Virus record (IMG/VR): IMGVR_UViG_3300034642_000216
Location: 1-38,339 of that record
DNA: 38,339 nt
Reading direction: 5' to 3' (one strand)
DNA from: a virus
Part shown: positions 18,205 to 25,210 of the stretch, piece by piece
Position numbering within the stretch: position 1 is the stretch's first letter
Layout: every line of letters begins with the position of its first letter
Notes under the pieces: generated by a model
Databases searched by the model: none
Seen by the model: only the letters and a program-made list of their open reading frames with translations
What the model was told of the DNA's origin: nothing
Made by a program: the position numbers and the translations under genes

Positions 18205-18251
18205 TGAATAGGGAGGACTTGCACCTCCCAGATCGCTTAACCGATTATTCT
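18205..18251 (-). ncRNA. T-arm minihelix-like element (weak copy)
   Basis: The minus strand has a 5-bp T-stem GGAGG/CCTCC (6 bp if extended) around a 7-nt loop TGCAAGT that keeps T54, C56 and A58 of a tRNA T-loop. The flanking 7-nt strands AGAATAA and CTATTCA pair at five inner positions, and a 16-nt connector lies on the 5' side. The 5' part overlaps the end of the tiny ORF. No D arm or anticodon arm is visible. It is the least certain of four such elements because no hairpin with an ACTGA loop follows. Confidence 0.4.
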
Positions 18252-18293
18252 TGTGTAAGCAACGCCACGATATACGAAAGTAACTTTCTTCAT
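18237..18293 (-). CDS. Tiny 18-residue YRG-motif peptide
   Basis: The ATG at 18293 has GGAG seven bases upstream, a strong ribosome-binding site. It encodes MKKVTFVYRGVAYTRIIG and then TAA. The VTFVYRGVAY core matches the short YRGxxY motif of DUF4278-type cyanobacterial and cyanophage proteins. That match and the good ribosome-binding site are why I think this is translated despite its size. It could be a functional micro-peptide, or a leader peptide that controls the capsid message. Function is unknown. Confidence 0.55.
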   Translation of the reverse strand: MKKVTFVYRGVAYTRIIG

Positions 18294-18308
18294 GGTTATC
18301 TCCATATA

Positions 18309-18356
18309 CCTAAGCCCCGTTCCATGCTTAGGAGTCATGCGTCCCCGAAGGGATGA
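18309..18356 (-). promoter_or_regulatory. Two tandem RNA hairpins upstream of the capsid leader ORF
   Basis: The first hairpin (18342-18353) is UCCC-UUCG-GGGA, a stable UUCG tetraloop, extended by TCAT/ATGA arms. The second (18309-18332) is CCTAAGC/GCTTAGG around a 10-nt loop. Neither has a U-tract, so these are probably not terminators. Processing or stability elements are more likely. Confidence 0.6.
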
Positions 18357-18368
18357 ACGGACGTAGCG

Positions 18369-18617
18369 TTAGTAAGAAGGATCACCCTCGGGTTCTTTTA
18401 GTTCCTGTTTAGGTTCCTCTTCTTTTGTTTCTTTAGTTTCTGGCTCAGGAGTAAACCAAGTTACTGATGCCTGAGCTTTATTAGTTTGATGTGGCATGTT
18501 GTTCCAATGTCTTATCACCCCAGAACAAATAAATAAGTTGGTTAAAAAAGTTAAATAAATTAAAATTTTTTCAACCAATTTCTGGGGAGGTAAGGGCAAT
18601 TTGCGAGGATCCAACAT
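18369..18617 (-). CDS. Possible small membrane protein after psbA
   Basis: An 82-codon frame begins inside the last codons of psbA. It encodes one hydrophobic segment ([15 protein letters not shown], about residues 20-35) and then a Pro/Glu/Lys-rich tail ([20 protein letters not shown]). An internal ATG at 18497, preceded by GGAAC, would remove the hydrophobic part and give a 42-residue acidic protein. I cannot decide between these starts, and the first part may simply be the psbA 3' untranslated hairpin. A single-span protein here could be holin-like, but nothing specific supports that. Confidence 0.4.
   Translation of the reverse strand: MLDPRKLPLPPQKLVEKILIYLTFLTNLFICSGVIRHWNNMPHQTNKAQASVTWFTPEPETKETKEEEPKQELKEPEGDPSY
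18538..18578 (-). terminator. AT-rich hairpin overlapping the psbA stop codon
   Basis: The arms TTGGTT-AAAAAA and TTTTTT-AACCAA pair over about 12 bp with one bulged base, around a 16-nt AT-rich loop. The psbA stop lies in the 5' arm, and a U-rich stretch follows the 3' arm. It may end or stabilise the psbA transcript. It is not GC-rich, so termination is uncertain. Confidence 0.45.
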
Positions 18618-19650
18618 TTGCTAAATCAAGTGGAAAGTTATGTGCGTTTCTTTCGTGCATTACTTCAAAGCCAAGGTTCTGTCTGTTAACAATGTCAGCC
18701 CATGTAGGGATAACTTTTCCATTAACGTCTACAACAGACTGGTTAAAGTTAAATCCATTAAGGTTGAATGCCATTGTGCAGATACCCATGGATGTTAGCC
18801 ATATGCCAACAACCGGCCAAGTACCAAGAAAGAAATGTAGAGCACGAGAATTATTGAAAGATGCATACTGAAAAATCAATCTACCGAAATAGCCATGAGC
18901 TGCAACGATGTTATATGTCTCTTCGTCTTGACCAAATTTATAGCCATAGTTCTGTGATACCTCGTCCGTTGTCTCTTTAACAATCGAGGAAGTAACAAGA
19001 CTTCCGTGCATAGCAGCGAACAAAGCTCCACCGAATACCCCAGCAACACCGAGCATGTGGAACGGATGCATAAGGATATTGTGTTCTGCTTGGAATACGA
19101 ACATGAAGTTAAAAGTACCAGAAATACCAAGAGGCATACCATCACTGAAACTTCCTTGTCCGAAAGGGTATACAAGAAAAACCGCTAGAGCTGCTGACAA
19201 TGGAGCTGTGTATGCTACAAAGATCCAAGGTCTCATACCTAGTCGGTAAGATAGTTCCCACTGTCTGCCAGCGTATGCTGCTACTCCTATTAAGAAGTGG
19301 AAGACAATAAGTTGATATGGTCCGCCGTTGTATAACCACTCATCTAAAGAGCCGGCTTCCCAGATCGGGTAAAAGTGCAGTCCTATTGCATTGGAGCTTG
19401 GAACTACTGCTCCAGATATAATATTGTTCCCGTACATTAACGAGCCGGAAACTGGCTCACGTATGCCATCTATATCTACAGGCGGTGCTGCGATGAAGGC
19501 GAGTATAAAACATGTTGTTGCAGTGAGTAAGCAAGGGATCATAAGCACACCGAACCATCCCACATAGAGACGGTTGTTGGTGCTTGTTACCCATTCGCAA
19601 AACTTCTGCCAGTTACTAGATGCTTCTCTTGTTACTGAGATTGCTGCCAT
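18571..19650 (-). CDS. psbA: Photosystem II reaction-centre protein D1
   Basis: This 359-residue protein is a full D1. It has five transmembrane helices and the C-terminal manganese ligands in [16 protein letters not shown] (His and Glu of MHE, Asp of LDLA). The processing site follows that Ala, leaving a short C-terminal extension ending ALTSPEIG. Cyanophages use it to keep photosystem II repaired during infection, maintaining energy and nucleotide supply. It starts in a TAATG overlap with hli and is placed between scaffold and capsid genes, so it is expressed with virion genes. No intron or truncation is seen. Confidence 0.99.
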   Translation of the reverse strand: MAAISVTREASSNWQKFCEWVTSTNNRLYVGWFGVLMIPCLLTATTCFILAFIAAPPVDIDGIREPVSGSLMYGNNIISGAVVPSSNAIGLHFYPIWEAGSLDEWLYNGGPYQLIVFHFLIGVAAYAGRQWELSYRLGMRPWIFVAYTAPLSAALAVFLVYPFGQGSFSDGMPLGISGTFNFMFVFQAEHNILMHPFHMLGVAGVFGGALFAAMHGSLVTSSIVKETTDEVSQNYGYKFGQDEETYNIVAAHGYFGRLIFQYASFNNSRALHFFLGTWPVVGIWLTSMGICTMAFNLNGFNFNQSVVDVNGKVIPTWADIVNRQNLGFEVMHERNAHNFPLDLANVGSSQIALTSPEIG

Positions 19651-19865
19651 TAGAATAATCCTGGAATTATTTGGCCAGTTGTTGCGTAAGCTCCTAGAGC
19701 TGCAACGATACCGAGCATTGCTGCCCAGCCATTAAATCTTTCTGCTTCTGGTGTCATTAGTTTTTGTTTTGGAATAAGTTGTATGGGTGGTTCGTAAGGA
19801 TATTCGTTATAAAGTAAATTGTCTAAGTCTCTGGTCTTCACGGTCCGACCATTAACTGTACGCAT
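19650..19865 (-). CDS. hli: High-light-inducible protein (Hli/Scp)
   Basis: This 71-residue protein ends in one transmembrane helix with the chlorophyll-binding motif [20 protein letters not shown] (the ExxNGxxAMxG pattern) and then TTGQIIPG. The N-terminal half is soluble and Pro/Tyr-rich. Hli proteins bind chlorophyll and protect photosystems under stress; cyanophages carry them beside psbA. The ATG lies 28 nt inside the preceding 38-codon frame, and the stop overlaps the psbA start. Confidence 0.97.
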   Translation of the reverse strand: MRTVNGRTVKTRDLDNLLYNEYPYEPPIQLIPKQKLMTPEAERFNGWAAMLGIVAALGAYATTGQIIPGLF

Positions 19866-19954
19866 CTACCTGTCTTGGGGTCCCTAGCGAATCCACTAGG
19901 GCATGGACGTAAGTGTTTAGTCTTTTTCCCCAAGGAAGAATTTTTCTTTCTCAT
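19838..19954 (-). CDS. Small two-cysteine (2C-adaptor-like) protein
   Basis: A 38-codon frame starts at 19954 in an ATGA overlap with the lysine-tailed small gene and ends 28 nt inside hli. The basic N-terminus (MRKKNSSLGKKTKHLR) is followed by [16 protein letters not shown]. This matches the CPxGxxRdPxTGxC pattern known from viral two-cysteine adaptor motifs. The stop-start coupling and the motif both argue for a real gene. The role may be protein binding or packaging; function is unknown. It is below usual gene-finder length limits. Confidence 0.6.
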   Translation of the reverse strand: MRKKNSSLGKKTKHLRPCPSGFARDPKTGRCVQLMVGP

Positions 19955-20094
19955 TTTTTCTTTTTTTTCTTCTTTTTTTTAAGAATTTTTAATTTTTCTA
20001 GAAGTCCTTCTGCTTTAGATCTGTCTATTTTTTTAGCAGCTCCAGCATCTTCATACATTTCTCTTCTAGCTTTTAATTTTTCTGCTAAGTTCAT
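19951..20094 (-). CDS. Small basic protein ending in a polylysine tail
   Basis: A 47-codon frame starts at the ATG at 20094 in a TAATG overlap with the scaffold stop. It reads MNLAEKLKARREMYEDAGAA, continues as a charged helix (DRSKAEGLLEKLKIL) and ends with nine lysines. The tail is coded by A-rich DNA prone to slippage, so its length may vary or be misread. The predicted helix and tight coupling to the scaffold gene suggest a head-assembly or DNA-binding accessory. No family is recognised. Confidence 0.65.
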   Translation of the reverse strand: MNLAEKLKARREMYEDAGAAKKIDRSKAEGLLEKLKILKKKKKKKKK

Positions 20095-20888
20095 TAGAAA
20101 TCTAAATCTGATCTGTCTAATTTTGCTATGACATCATCCCTGTATGCAGGGTCAGCCTCATAACGTGGGTCTCCAATAGCAGCTACTAATTCAGCTTGAC
20201 TACGGAAAGTATCTCCTCCAGATCTAGCTGGCTTACCTTGTAAGGTTGTGCCTTCAAATCCATTGGCATCGGAGTATTGAGATTTCAAACCAGCTATTGC
20301 CAACTTGATCATCTCTACATTTCCTGTTTGTACAACACCATCGAATGCTTCGATCTGTGATCTACCTAAGTTTTGACCAGCCCATGAAACTATCTCGTTG
20401 TATTGTTTCTCTCCACCTACATAGTTTTGTACTTGGTTAACTTGTGCGTCAGTCATCTCTACACTTTGAGGCTGTTGAGCTGGAGCATTTTTTAATGACT
20501 CGACATACGCATTAACTAAATCCTTACTACTCATAGATGAAAACTTCTCAATAGTTTCATCAGACAAAGTATTGTCATTGGCATAGTACTCAGCAGATGC
20601 ATCAGATATTAATGCCATCGCTGGATTGTCTGTAGCTTCTGGTTCTTCTACTTCTTGGGTTTCGTCCCCTTGCCCTTCTTCTTGTACGGCATCGTTATCT
20701 CCTAGTTTCTTTTGTAATTCGAGGTAAGCATTTTCTAAGTCTTTTGTATCTTTATACTTACCAGCTAGAAGCCCTTCATGTTCTGCTTCTAATTGCTCAC
20801 CAACCTTCAGAGAGTCCTGTTCCTCTGGGGTAAGGACTTCTGTTTCTGGTTGGGCATCTGTAATGGTAATTGTTTGTTCGTCTGCCAT
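20094..20888 (-). CDS. Scaffolding protein (T7 gp9-like)
   Basis: This 264-residue, highly acidic and helical protein lies between portal and capsid genes. The first half is Glu/Gln-rich (TPEEQDSLKVGEQLEAEHEG, then GDETQEVEEPEATD). The second half contains FRSQAELVAAIGDPRYEADP and PAYRDDVIAKLDRSD, a typical C-terminal signature of podoviral scaffolds that contact the capsid. It ends in LDF. It would be released during capsid maturation. Start at the ATG at 20888, directly adjoining the portal stop. Confidence 0.92.
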   Translation of the reverse strand: MADEQTITITDAQPETEVLTPEEQDSLKVGEQLEAEHEGLLAGKYKDTKDLENAYLELQKKLGDNDAVQEEGQGDETQEVEEPEATDNPAMALISDASAEYYANDNTLSDETIEKFSSMSSKDLVNAYVESLKNAPAQQPQSVEMTDAQVNQVQNYVGGEKQYNEIVSWAGQNLGRSQIEAFDGVVQTGNVEMIKLAIAGLKSQYSDANGFEGTTLQGKPARSGGDTFRSQAELVAAIGDPRYEADPAYRDDVIAKLDRSDLDF

Positions 20889-22490
20889 TTATTCTTCTGG
20901 TGGTGGTGCCTGTTGTTCGCCAGCTATTTGTTGTTGCATCTCAGCAGCAAGCTGTGGATTCTTCTGTGGGTCCATCATCGGAGTACCAGCTAATTGTCCA
21001 GCTTGATCTACTAGAGATTTCTGAGTAGCTTGCTGTTGTGCTTGTTGCATCTCTTGAGCCATCTGCTCTTGAGTCTTAACAAGGTTCAAGATATCAATAC
21101 CTTGAGCAGCAGCTAACCTCTTGATTGCTTCTAGTGGCTGTACATATTTCATCAAAGCTTCTGGTCCAAGGGTCTGTGCAATAGTCCCTATGAACTGGGT
21201 CAATGATTCTCTATCTTGTCCTCTACCCAAAGCATTAATACCAGCTACGATTGTAGGTCTGACTATATCTTTAGGTAACTTAGGTATCTGATTACTTCTT
21301 TGTAGTACTAATAAAATTCTACTTAAATATGGTTTCAATAGGTCATCCGTTAACAAGCTGAAGATTCCTCCAAGCTGTTGTTCTAGTTCTAACTGAGTAA
21401 GGCGTACCTCCTCTGCTGTAACTCTTTCGGCATTTCTTATATTCATAACTAAGAATGCTTCTTTCAATCTTCTTTCGATAGAGACAGTCATTCTTTCTGC
21501 TGTTGCAAAATCTGCTGTCTTGCCTACTTGGACGACCTGTACGTCTTCTGCCCTTCCTTGCACGATTGCTCCGGAACCAGCCTTTGCAATTGTTTGAGGT
21601 TTCGTGGTTGAAGATGGACTGACGAGAAAGATTACTTTAGCTGCGGCTGCACTGCCTTCGACTAAAGCTTGGGATAAACCTTCTAAAGTTTTAAGGTCCC
21701 CAAGAAACTCTTCTACTCTGCCACGACCGTAGTCTTCTCCGTCCACAGTATTGAAGCGTAAAACGAGCCAGGGACTGGCGTCTTTAGGTGCAGTGCTACG
21801 GCTTTTAGGTAGTACTTTATTGAATACTTCCTGATGCCATTGCCACCTACCGTCAACTAATTTGACATAGGTGTAGACCTCGACGTCATCCTTATCGCTG
21901 TTCTGTGTTTCATCAACAACTGTGTTGGGAACTTCTTCTGGGATATCAAACTCTAATACCTTTCTACTAATTAATTCTTTAGTGACTATTTCTAAAACGT
22001 TACCGTTACCATCTCGGTTAACGACATACCTTGAAAGGGGAAATGTTTTTAGACCATCTTTACCCATAAAGATTAATGCATTGCCACTAACAATTAAATG
22101 TTTAAGTGCTTGATGAACAGTCACCCTGTCACTTGATGCAGCAATGTAGTCCATGATCATCTTCTCAATCTTAGAGAAGGACAAATCAAGTTCTCCTTTT
22201 ACTTGTGGGTTATTAAATTCTTCGCCTAATTTATCTTCTCTTACTTGGAGTTTGAAGAAGCTTGTCTGCGGAGGTAGGACTGCGAGCATAAGCTTCGCAG
22301 CCAAAGTCACAGTGCAGGAAGCTCCTACTGATTGCCAAGGTACCTTTAAGGATTCGTGGTTTGGTTTTGAATTTGTGTCGTCTTGTATAAGGTAAGGCAA
22401 CGTGAGTTCGGAACACTCAATAGCTTTATCTAAGAACTGTCTTCGATCTCTGCTTAATTGATTGTACCTTTCACGTGCTGTTGTCTTCAA
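20889..22490 (-). CDS. Portal (head-tail connector) protein, T7 gp8-like
   Basis: This 533-residue protein has the T7-type portal N-terminus (RERYNQLSRDRRQFLDKAIE, then LPYLI and LKVPWQSVGASCTVTLAAKL), the wing/stem region (PWLVLRFNTVDGEDYGRGRVEEFLGDLKTLE) and a Gln-rich crown end. The start is a TTG at 22490, preceded by GGAGGAA eight or nine bases upstream, and it overlaps the previous stop as TTGA. It forms the dodecameric DNA channel. Confidence 0.96.
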   Translation of the reverse strand: MKTTARERYNQLSRDRRQFLDKAIECSELTLPYLIQDDTNSKPNHESLKVPWQSVGASCTVTLAAKLMLAVLPPQTSFFKLQVREDKLGEEFNNPQVKGELDLSFSKIEKMIMDYIAASSDRVTVHQALKHLIVSGNALIFMGKDGLKTFPLSRYVVNRDGNGNVLEIVTKELISRKVLEFDIPEEVPNTVVDETQNSDKDDVEVYTYVKLVDGRWQWHQEVFNKVLPKSRSTAPKDASPWLVLRFNTVDGEDYGRGRVEEFLGDLKTLEGLSQALVEGSAAAAKVIFLVSPSSTTKPQTIAKAGSGAIVQGRAEDVQVVQVGKTADFATAERMTVSIERRLKEAFLVMNIRNAERVTAEEVRLTQLELEQQLGGIFSLLTDDLLKPYLSRILLVLQRSNQIPKLPKDIVRPTIVAGINALGRGQDRESLTQFIGTIAQTLGPEALMKYVQPLEAIKRLAAAQGIDILNLVKTQEQMAQEMQQAQQQATQKSLVDQAGQLAGTPMMDPQKNPQLAAEMQQQIAGEQQAPPPEE

Positions 22491-22747
22491 TTATTTATTC
22501 CTCCGCCCTGCCCTTGGTTGGCAGTGTTATTAGTCTGTGGTTGTAAAGGTATCATTAGCTGACTTGAACCAGTTGCGTTTTCGCCCTGTGCTCTCTTGTT
22601 ACTAGCTTGTTGTACCTGTGGGTTTACTTCCTTCTCAACTGGCTCCGGTGTTGGTATTGGAGCTGGAGGAGCAGGAGGTACTGGTGGGGGTGGTGGTAAT
22701 GGAGCTGGTGGTGGTGGTGCTGGGTTGCCCCCTCCAAAAATACACAT
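22487..22747 (-). CDS. Proline-rich virion assembly protein, T7 gp7.3-like
   Basis: This 86-residue protein has a long polyproline segment (residues 10-40), a basic NKRAQGE stretch and a C-terminus ending GQGGGINN. The pattern RA-G...SLxI...GGGIN at the end resembles T7 gp7.3, a small tail-assembly and host-adsorption protein also encoded just before the portal. Similarity is limited to the C-terminal third. It begins in a TAATG overlap and ends in a TTGA overlap with the portal gene. Confidence 0.7.
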   Translation of the reverse strand: MCIFGGGNPAPPPPAPLPPPPPVPPAPPAPIPTPEPVEKEVNPQVQQASNKRAQGENATGSSQLMIPLQPQTNNTANQGQGGGINN

Positions 22748-22938
22748 TAGATTTCTTCCTCCATGATGGATCTTATATATTCAATGACGCTGGCCTGTCC
22801 AGCTCGGTACATTATTGTCTGTACATCTTCTTTAGGATGGATCGGCTTCCATCCAAAATTTTCCTCAAGATTATTTATAAGCTTGTCTAACCTATCGTTA
22901 TGAAGCCTAAGCGTATTGAGGGAGATTTCGGTTGTCAT
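22747..22938 (-). CDS. Small conserved hypothetical protein
   Basis: This 63-residue protein starts at the ATG at 22938, inside the 3' end of nrdB; an upstream in-frame TTG is less likely. It is predicted helical (TLRLHNDRLDKLINNLEENF, then IMYRAGQASVIEYIRSIMEE), with no known domain. The overlaps on both sides (32 nt with nrdB, TAATG with the gp7.3-like gene) support translation. It links the nucleotide and head modules. Confidence 0.75.
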   Translation of the reverse strand: MTTEISLNTLRLHNDRLDKLINNLEENFGWKPIHPKEDVQTIMYRAGQASVIEYIRSIMEEEI

Positions 22939-23620
22939 GCTCAAAGAACGCCGGCATTCTGCCAGCCTTAGTTTCGTTTAATTGTGGTGCTTTGCCTTCA
23001 TACATAAGGCGGTCGCTTGCATCGAGCCAAAATTTTTTGCTCAAATATTTATCCTCATTGTGCATAGCCAGTGGCTGCATGATCCAATTGATCGTAGCCT
23101 TCCTTAGTTTGTCTAGAGATGGACTAGGTGTTAGCCCTAACTCTAGTGATACCAGGGAGTTTGTTGCCACATGGACTTGTTCGTCACGGGAGATGTCTGC
23201 CGAAACAGTCATCAATCCAGAGTCTCCATTGAATCTGAAGAATGGTAAGAGAACAAAGAATATAGCTCGCTCTATAACAAGAGCTTTTAATATTGTGTGA
23301 TCAGCATGTTGCATCCAAGCATCTCTTAGGCGTAGTGCCTCAGCTTCAGCTTGATCATTTACGCCGTGGGCGTTGGTGATGTATCCGAGTGCGAGGTCAT
23401 GCTTGATCTCATCTTTCACGTTTGATTCCAGAAGTTCTCTAGCCTTCTCAGGAATTTCATCGAGTGCTTCTGATATGAAGTCGCCAACTGGTAGTTCCAT
23501 GTGGCGTACTGCAAGAGCACGGTAGATGGTTTCTTCTGCTCCATCTTTAAATTTTCCTTTGGTGGTTTGGACCGGTGTCCAAGTTCTTTTTCTTTTTAAT
23601 AATTTTTCGTAAGGGTTCAT
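22907..23620 (-). CDS. nrdB: Class I ribonucleotide reductase small subunit (NrdB, cyanophage type)
   Basis: This 237-residue helical protein has the ferritin-like diiron pattern: E71-x-x-H74 (DEIKHD), E117 (VIERA) and E147-x-x-H150 (DEQVH), with E42 a candidate first ligand. The position seven residues after E71, where E. coli NrdB has its radical tyrosine, is L78, so a stable tyrosyl radical there is not expected. It starts in ATGA overlap with nrdA. The protein is much shorter than typical NrdB. Cyanopodovirus reductases were once called class II; the presence of this subunit supports class I. Confidence 0.85.
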   Translation of the reverse strand: MNPYEKLLKRKRTWTPVQTTKGKFKDGAEETIYRALAVRHMELPVGDFISEALDEIPEKARELLESNVKDEIKHDLALGYITNAHGVNDQAEAEALRLRDAWMQHADHTILKALVIERAIFFVLLPFFRFNGDSGLMTVSADISRDEQVHVATNSLVSLELGLTPSPSLDKLRKATINWIMQPLAMHNEDKYLSKKFWLDASDRLMYEGKAPQLNETKAGRMPAFFEHDNRNLPQYA

Positions 23621-25062
23621 TGTTGACAGTCACAACTCATTTCGTCTGGTTTGTTGCTCATTATGTCTGCCAAGTAACTTTCTATCTCTGACTCATCCAG
23701 TGCTGCGTAGGCATCTGACTTATCTTGCGTATCTGAAATAACTTGAAGTGCATAATAAAGAGAAGTCTGTGGTGATTTCATCCACTCTTCTATAAATGCC
23801 TCATCGTAAGTCACCATGTCGCTCCAAGAATTGAAGCTATAGCCATGAAGCAAGCCTGTTTTATCTAGCATCAACATGATGTTGTCAGCTACTTTTTTGT
23901 ATGCATCCCAGCCTACTTCGCTGGCAATTTCTACGTCTCCGTATTCGTATCTGGTAACGCCAAACTCTCCTGAGTCTCGGTCGACTACACGACTGATGGG
24001 TGGGGCAATTTCTGGTGTAGAAGTGAACCCTTCTAGATCCTTACTTCTATATGAACATGATGCAGTAGGAGCTATGGCAAATGCTCTTACCATATTATTT
24101 TTTCTGGCTATGTTCGCTGCATCTTCAATTGCAAAAGATAATTCTCTTGCTGCATAGCCGGCTGGTGAAAACTCAAACGGGACGCCTGAGTTTATTTTTT
24201 CTAGTTCGTTTCCGAATTGTTTGTAGGTGATGTGGTTTTGTCTGAGGAAGTTGGCCAAGCCAAGCATTCCGAACCCGACTTGCCTATCGATACTCGAGGG
24301 TAAGTATTCTCCAGACCCTCCAACACCTGTTCTGCCATGAAGATCGCACAGCTCGGACATACCTTTAGAGAAAGTTTCTCTGAGGTCGCGCACACTACAG
24401 GCACCGAGATTGGCATGCTGGAGCAAGCAAGTTCCACGTGAGGGCAAGTAAACTTCCAAGCAAACGTTTGAGAAGATTCTGTTGTTTTTGTCATCGTATT
24501 TTACTTTGTTGAGCCAAATGTCCCCTGCTGCAATTCCTCTAAGTATTGCTTCCTTTGTTCCAGCTTCTGTATTAGCCCACCACTCTGGGGTGACGTCAAC
24601 ACATCGCTTAACCCATGGGAGTTCTGATCTTTTTGCGAGCACGAACTCAAGAATATCGGGGTGATTAATATCAAGGTGCAAGACACAGGCACCATTGCGG
24701 TACGTACCGCCTCTTCTAAGTATTTCATTTAATGTTGAGTAGATTTTTCCGAAGGACACTGGGCCGCTTGCAACAAGCGTGTCAGGTCCCTTATTTGTTT
24801 CTGTTCCTTTGGGTCGCAGTTTCGACAGGTGGACTGCAACTCCTGCTCCAAAGCGCAGAGCATGCGATACAAATCGCCAGCTGCTTTCGATTCCATTTGG
24901 TCCTTCCATTGAATCTTCAACTACGAAGATTGTGCATGATACGGGTAGACGTGAGGTGGGATTATCAATCCATTGCTGGACCCTTCCGGTCCTAGCTATT
25001 GTTTCTGGTTCGGTATTCAATTTCGTTCTGTAGGTAGTGGACGGCTTTTTGTAAATCTTCAA
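23617..25062 (-). CDS. nrdA: Ribonucleotide reductase large subunit (short cyanophage NrdA)
   Basis: This 481-residue protein reduces ribonucleotides for phage DNA synthesis. C43 (PVSCTIF) and C212 fit the active-site redox pair. N199-x-C201-x-E203 in SNVCLEV is the catalytic triad. Y436-Y437 (TSLYYA) fits the class I radical-transfer pair, and C477/C479 form the C-terminal shuttle. It lacks the N-terminal ATP cone. The start is uncertain: no ATG precedes the conserved core, and TTG at 25062 (or 25020) must be used; both lie inside the previous gene. It is paired with nrdB by ATGA overlap. Confidence 0.92.
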   Translation of the reverse strand: MKIYKKPSTTYRTKLNTEPETIARTGRVQQWIDNPTSRLPVSCTIFVVEDSMEGPNGIESSWRFVSHALRFGAGVAVHLSKLRPKGTETNKGPDTLVASGPVSFGKIYSTLNEILRRGGTYRNGACVLHLDINHPDILEFVLAKRSELPWVKRCVDVTPEWWANTEAGTKEAILRGIAAGDIWLNKVKYDDKNNRIFSNVCLEVYLPSRGTCLLQHANLGACSVRDLRETFSKGMSELCDLHGRTGVGGSGEYLPSSIDRQVGFGMLGLANFLRQNHITYKQFGNELEKINSGVPFEFSPAGYAARELSFAIEDAANIARKNNMVRAFAIAPTASCSYRSKDLEGFTSTPEIAPPISRVVDRDSGEFGVTRYEYGDVEIASEVGWDAYKKVADNIMLMLDKTGLLHGYSFNSWSDMVTYDEAFIEEWMKSPQTSLYYALQVISDTQDKSDAYAALDESEIESYLADIMSNKPDEMSCDCQQ

Positions 25063-25210
25063 TATCGTTATGTTTATATCCGGCTCTGCATATGTATTTG
25101 ATTACGTTTCCGAGGTGGAATCCAAGTCCTTGGTCTCTAATAAAATCCCAAACATCAATGGAACCTCGTCTGTAGTACGACGGTCCGTGGTCGTTGGTGG
25201 TTTTGGCCAT
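24992..25210 (-). CDS. DUF3310 / SaV-like protein (T7 gp1.7 family region)
   Basis: This 72-residue protein (ATG at 25210; a TTG at 25234 is possible) contains the DUF3310 core VWDFIRDQGLGFHLGNVIKY, then ICRAGYKHNDIEDLQKAVHYL. The same domain occurs in T7 gp1.7, described as a nucleotide kinase, and in many phages. Placement next to ribonucleotide reductase fits a nucleotide-metabolism role, but activity for this minimal form is not shown. It overlaps nrdA by about 70 nt. Confidence 0.88.
   Translation of the reverse strand: MAKTTNDHGPSYYRRGSIDVWDFIRDQGLGFHLGNVIKYICRAGYKHNDIEDLQKAVHYLQNEIEYRTRNNS

Larger units (their letters stand above)
18063..18368 (-). promoter_or_regulatory. Structured 306-nt leader of the capsid gene
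   Basis: This is the longest stretch between large genes. Reading toward the capsid it holds two tandem hairpins (18309-18356), a tiny ORF with a GGAG ribosome-binding site (18237-18293), a T-arm-like hairpin (18212-18228) inside a minihelix-like fold, and a perfect 12-bp palindrome CCGTCTAGACGG (18158-18169). The last 100 nt before the capsid ATG are AT-rich, with no strong Shine-Dalgarno. The amount of structure suggests RNA processing or a phage promoter, but I cannot name a promoter consensus. Confidence 0.6.

Noticed and set aside
18158-18280. CTGATGAG on the plus strand near GTC and a distant GAAA, resembling a hammerhead ribozyme core
   Set aside because: The GAAA lies about 100 nt away, no matching stem III is present, and the motif is antisense to all transcription in this region.
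23617-25062. Class II (B12-dependent) ribonucleotide reductase
   Set aside because: A diiron-type small subunit is coupled directly downstream, and NrdA has the C-terminal YY pair of class I enzymes.
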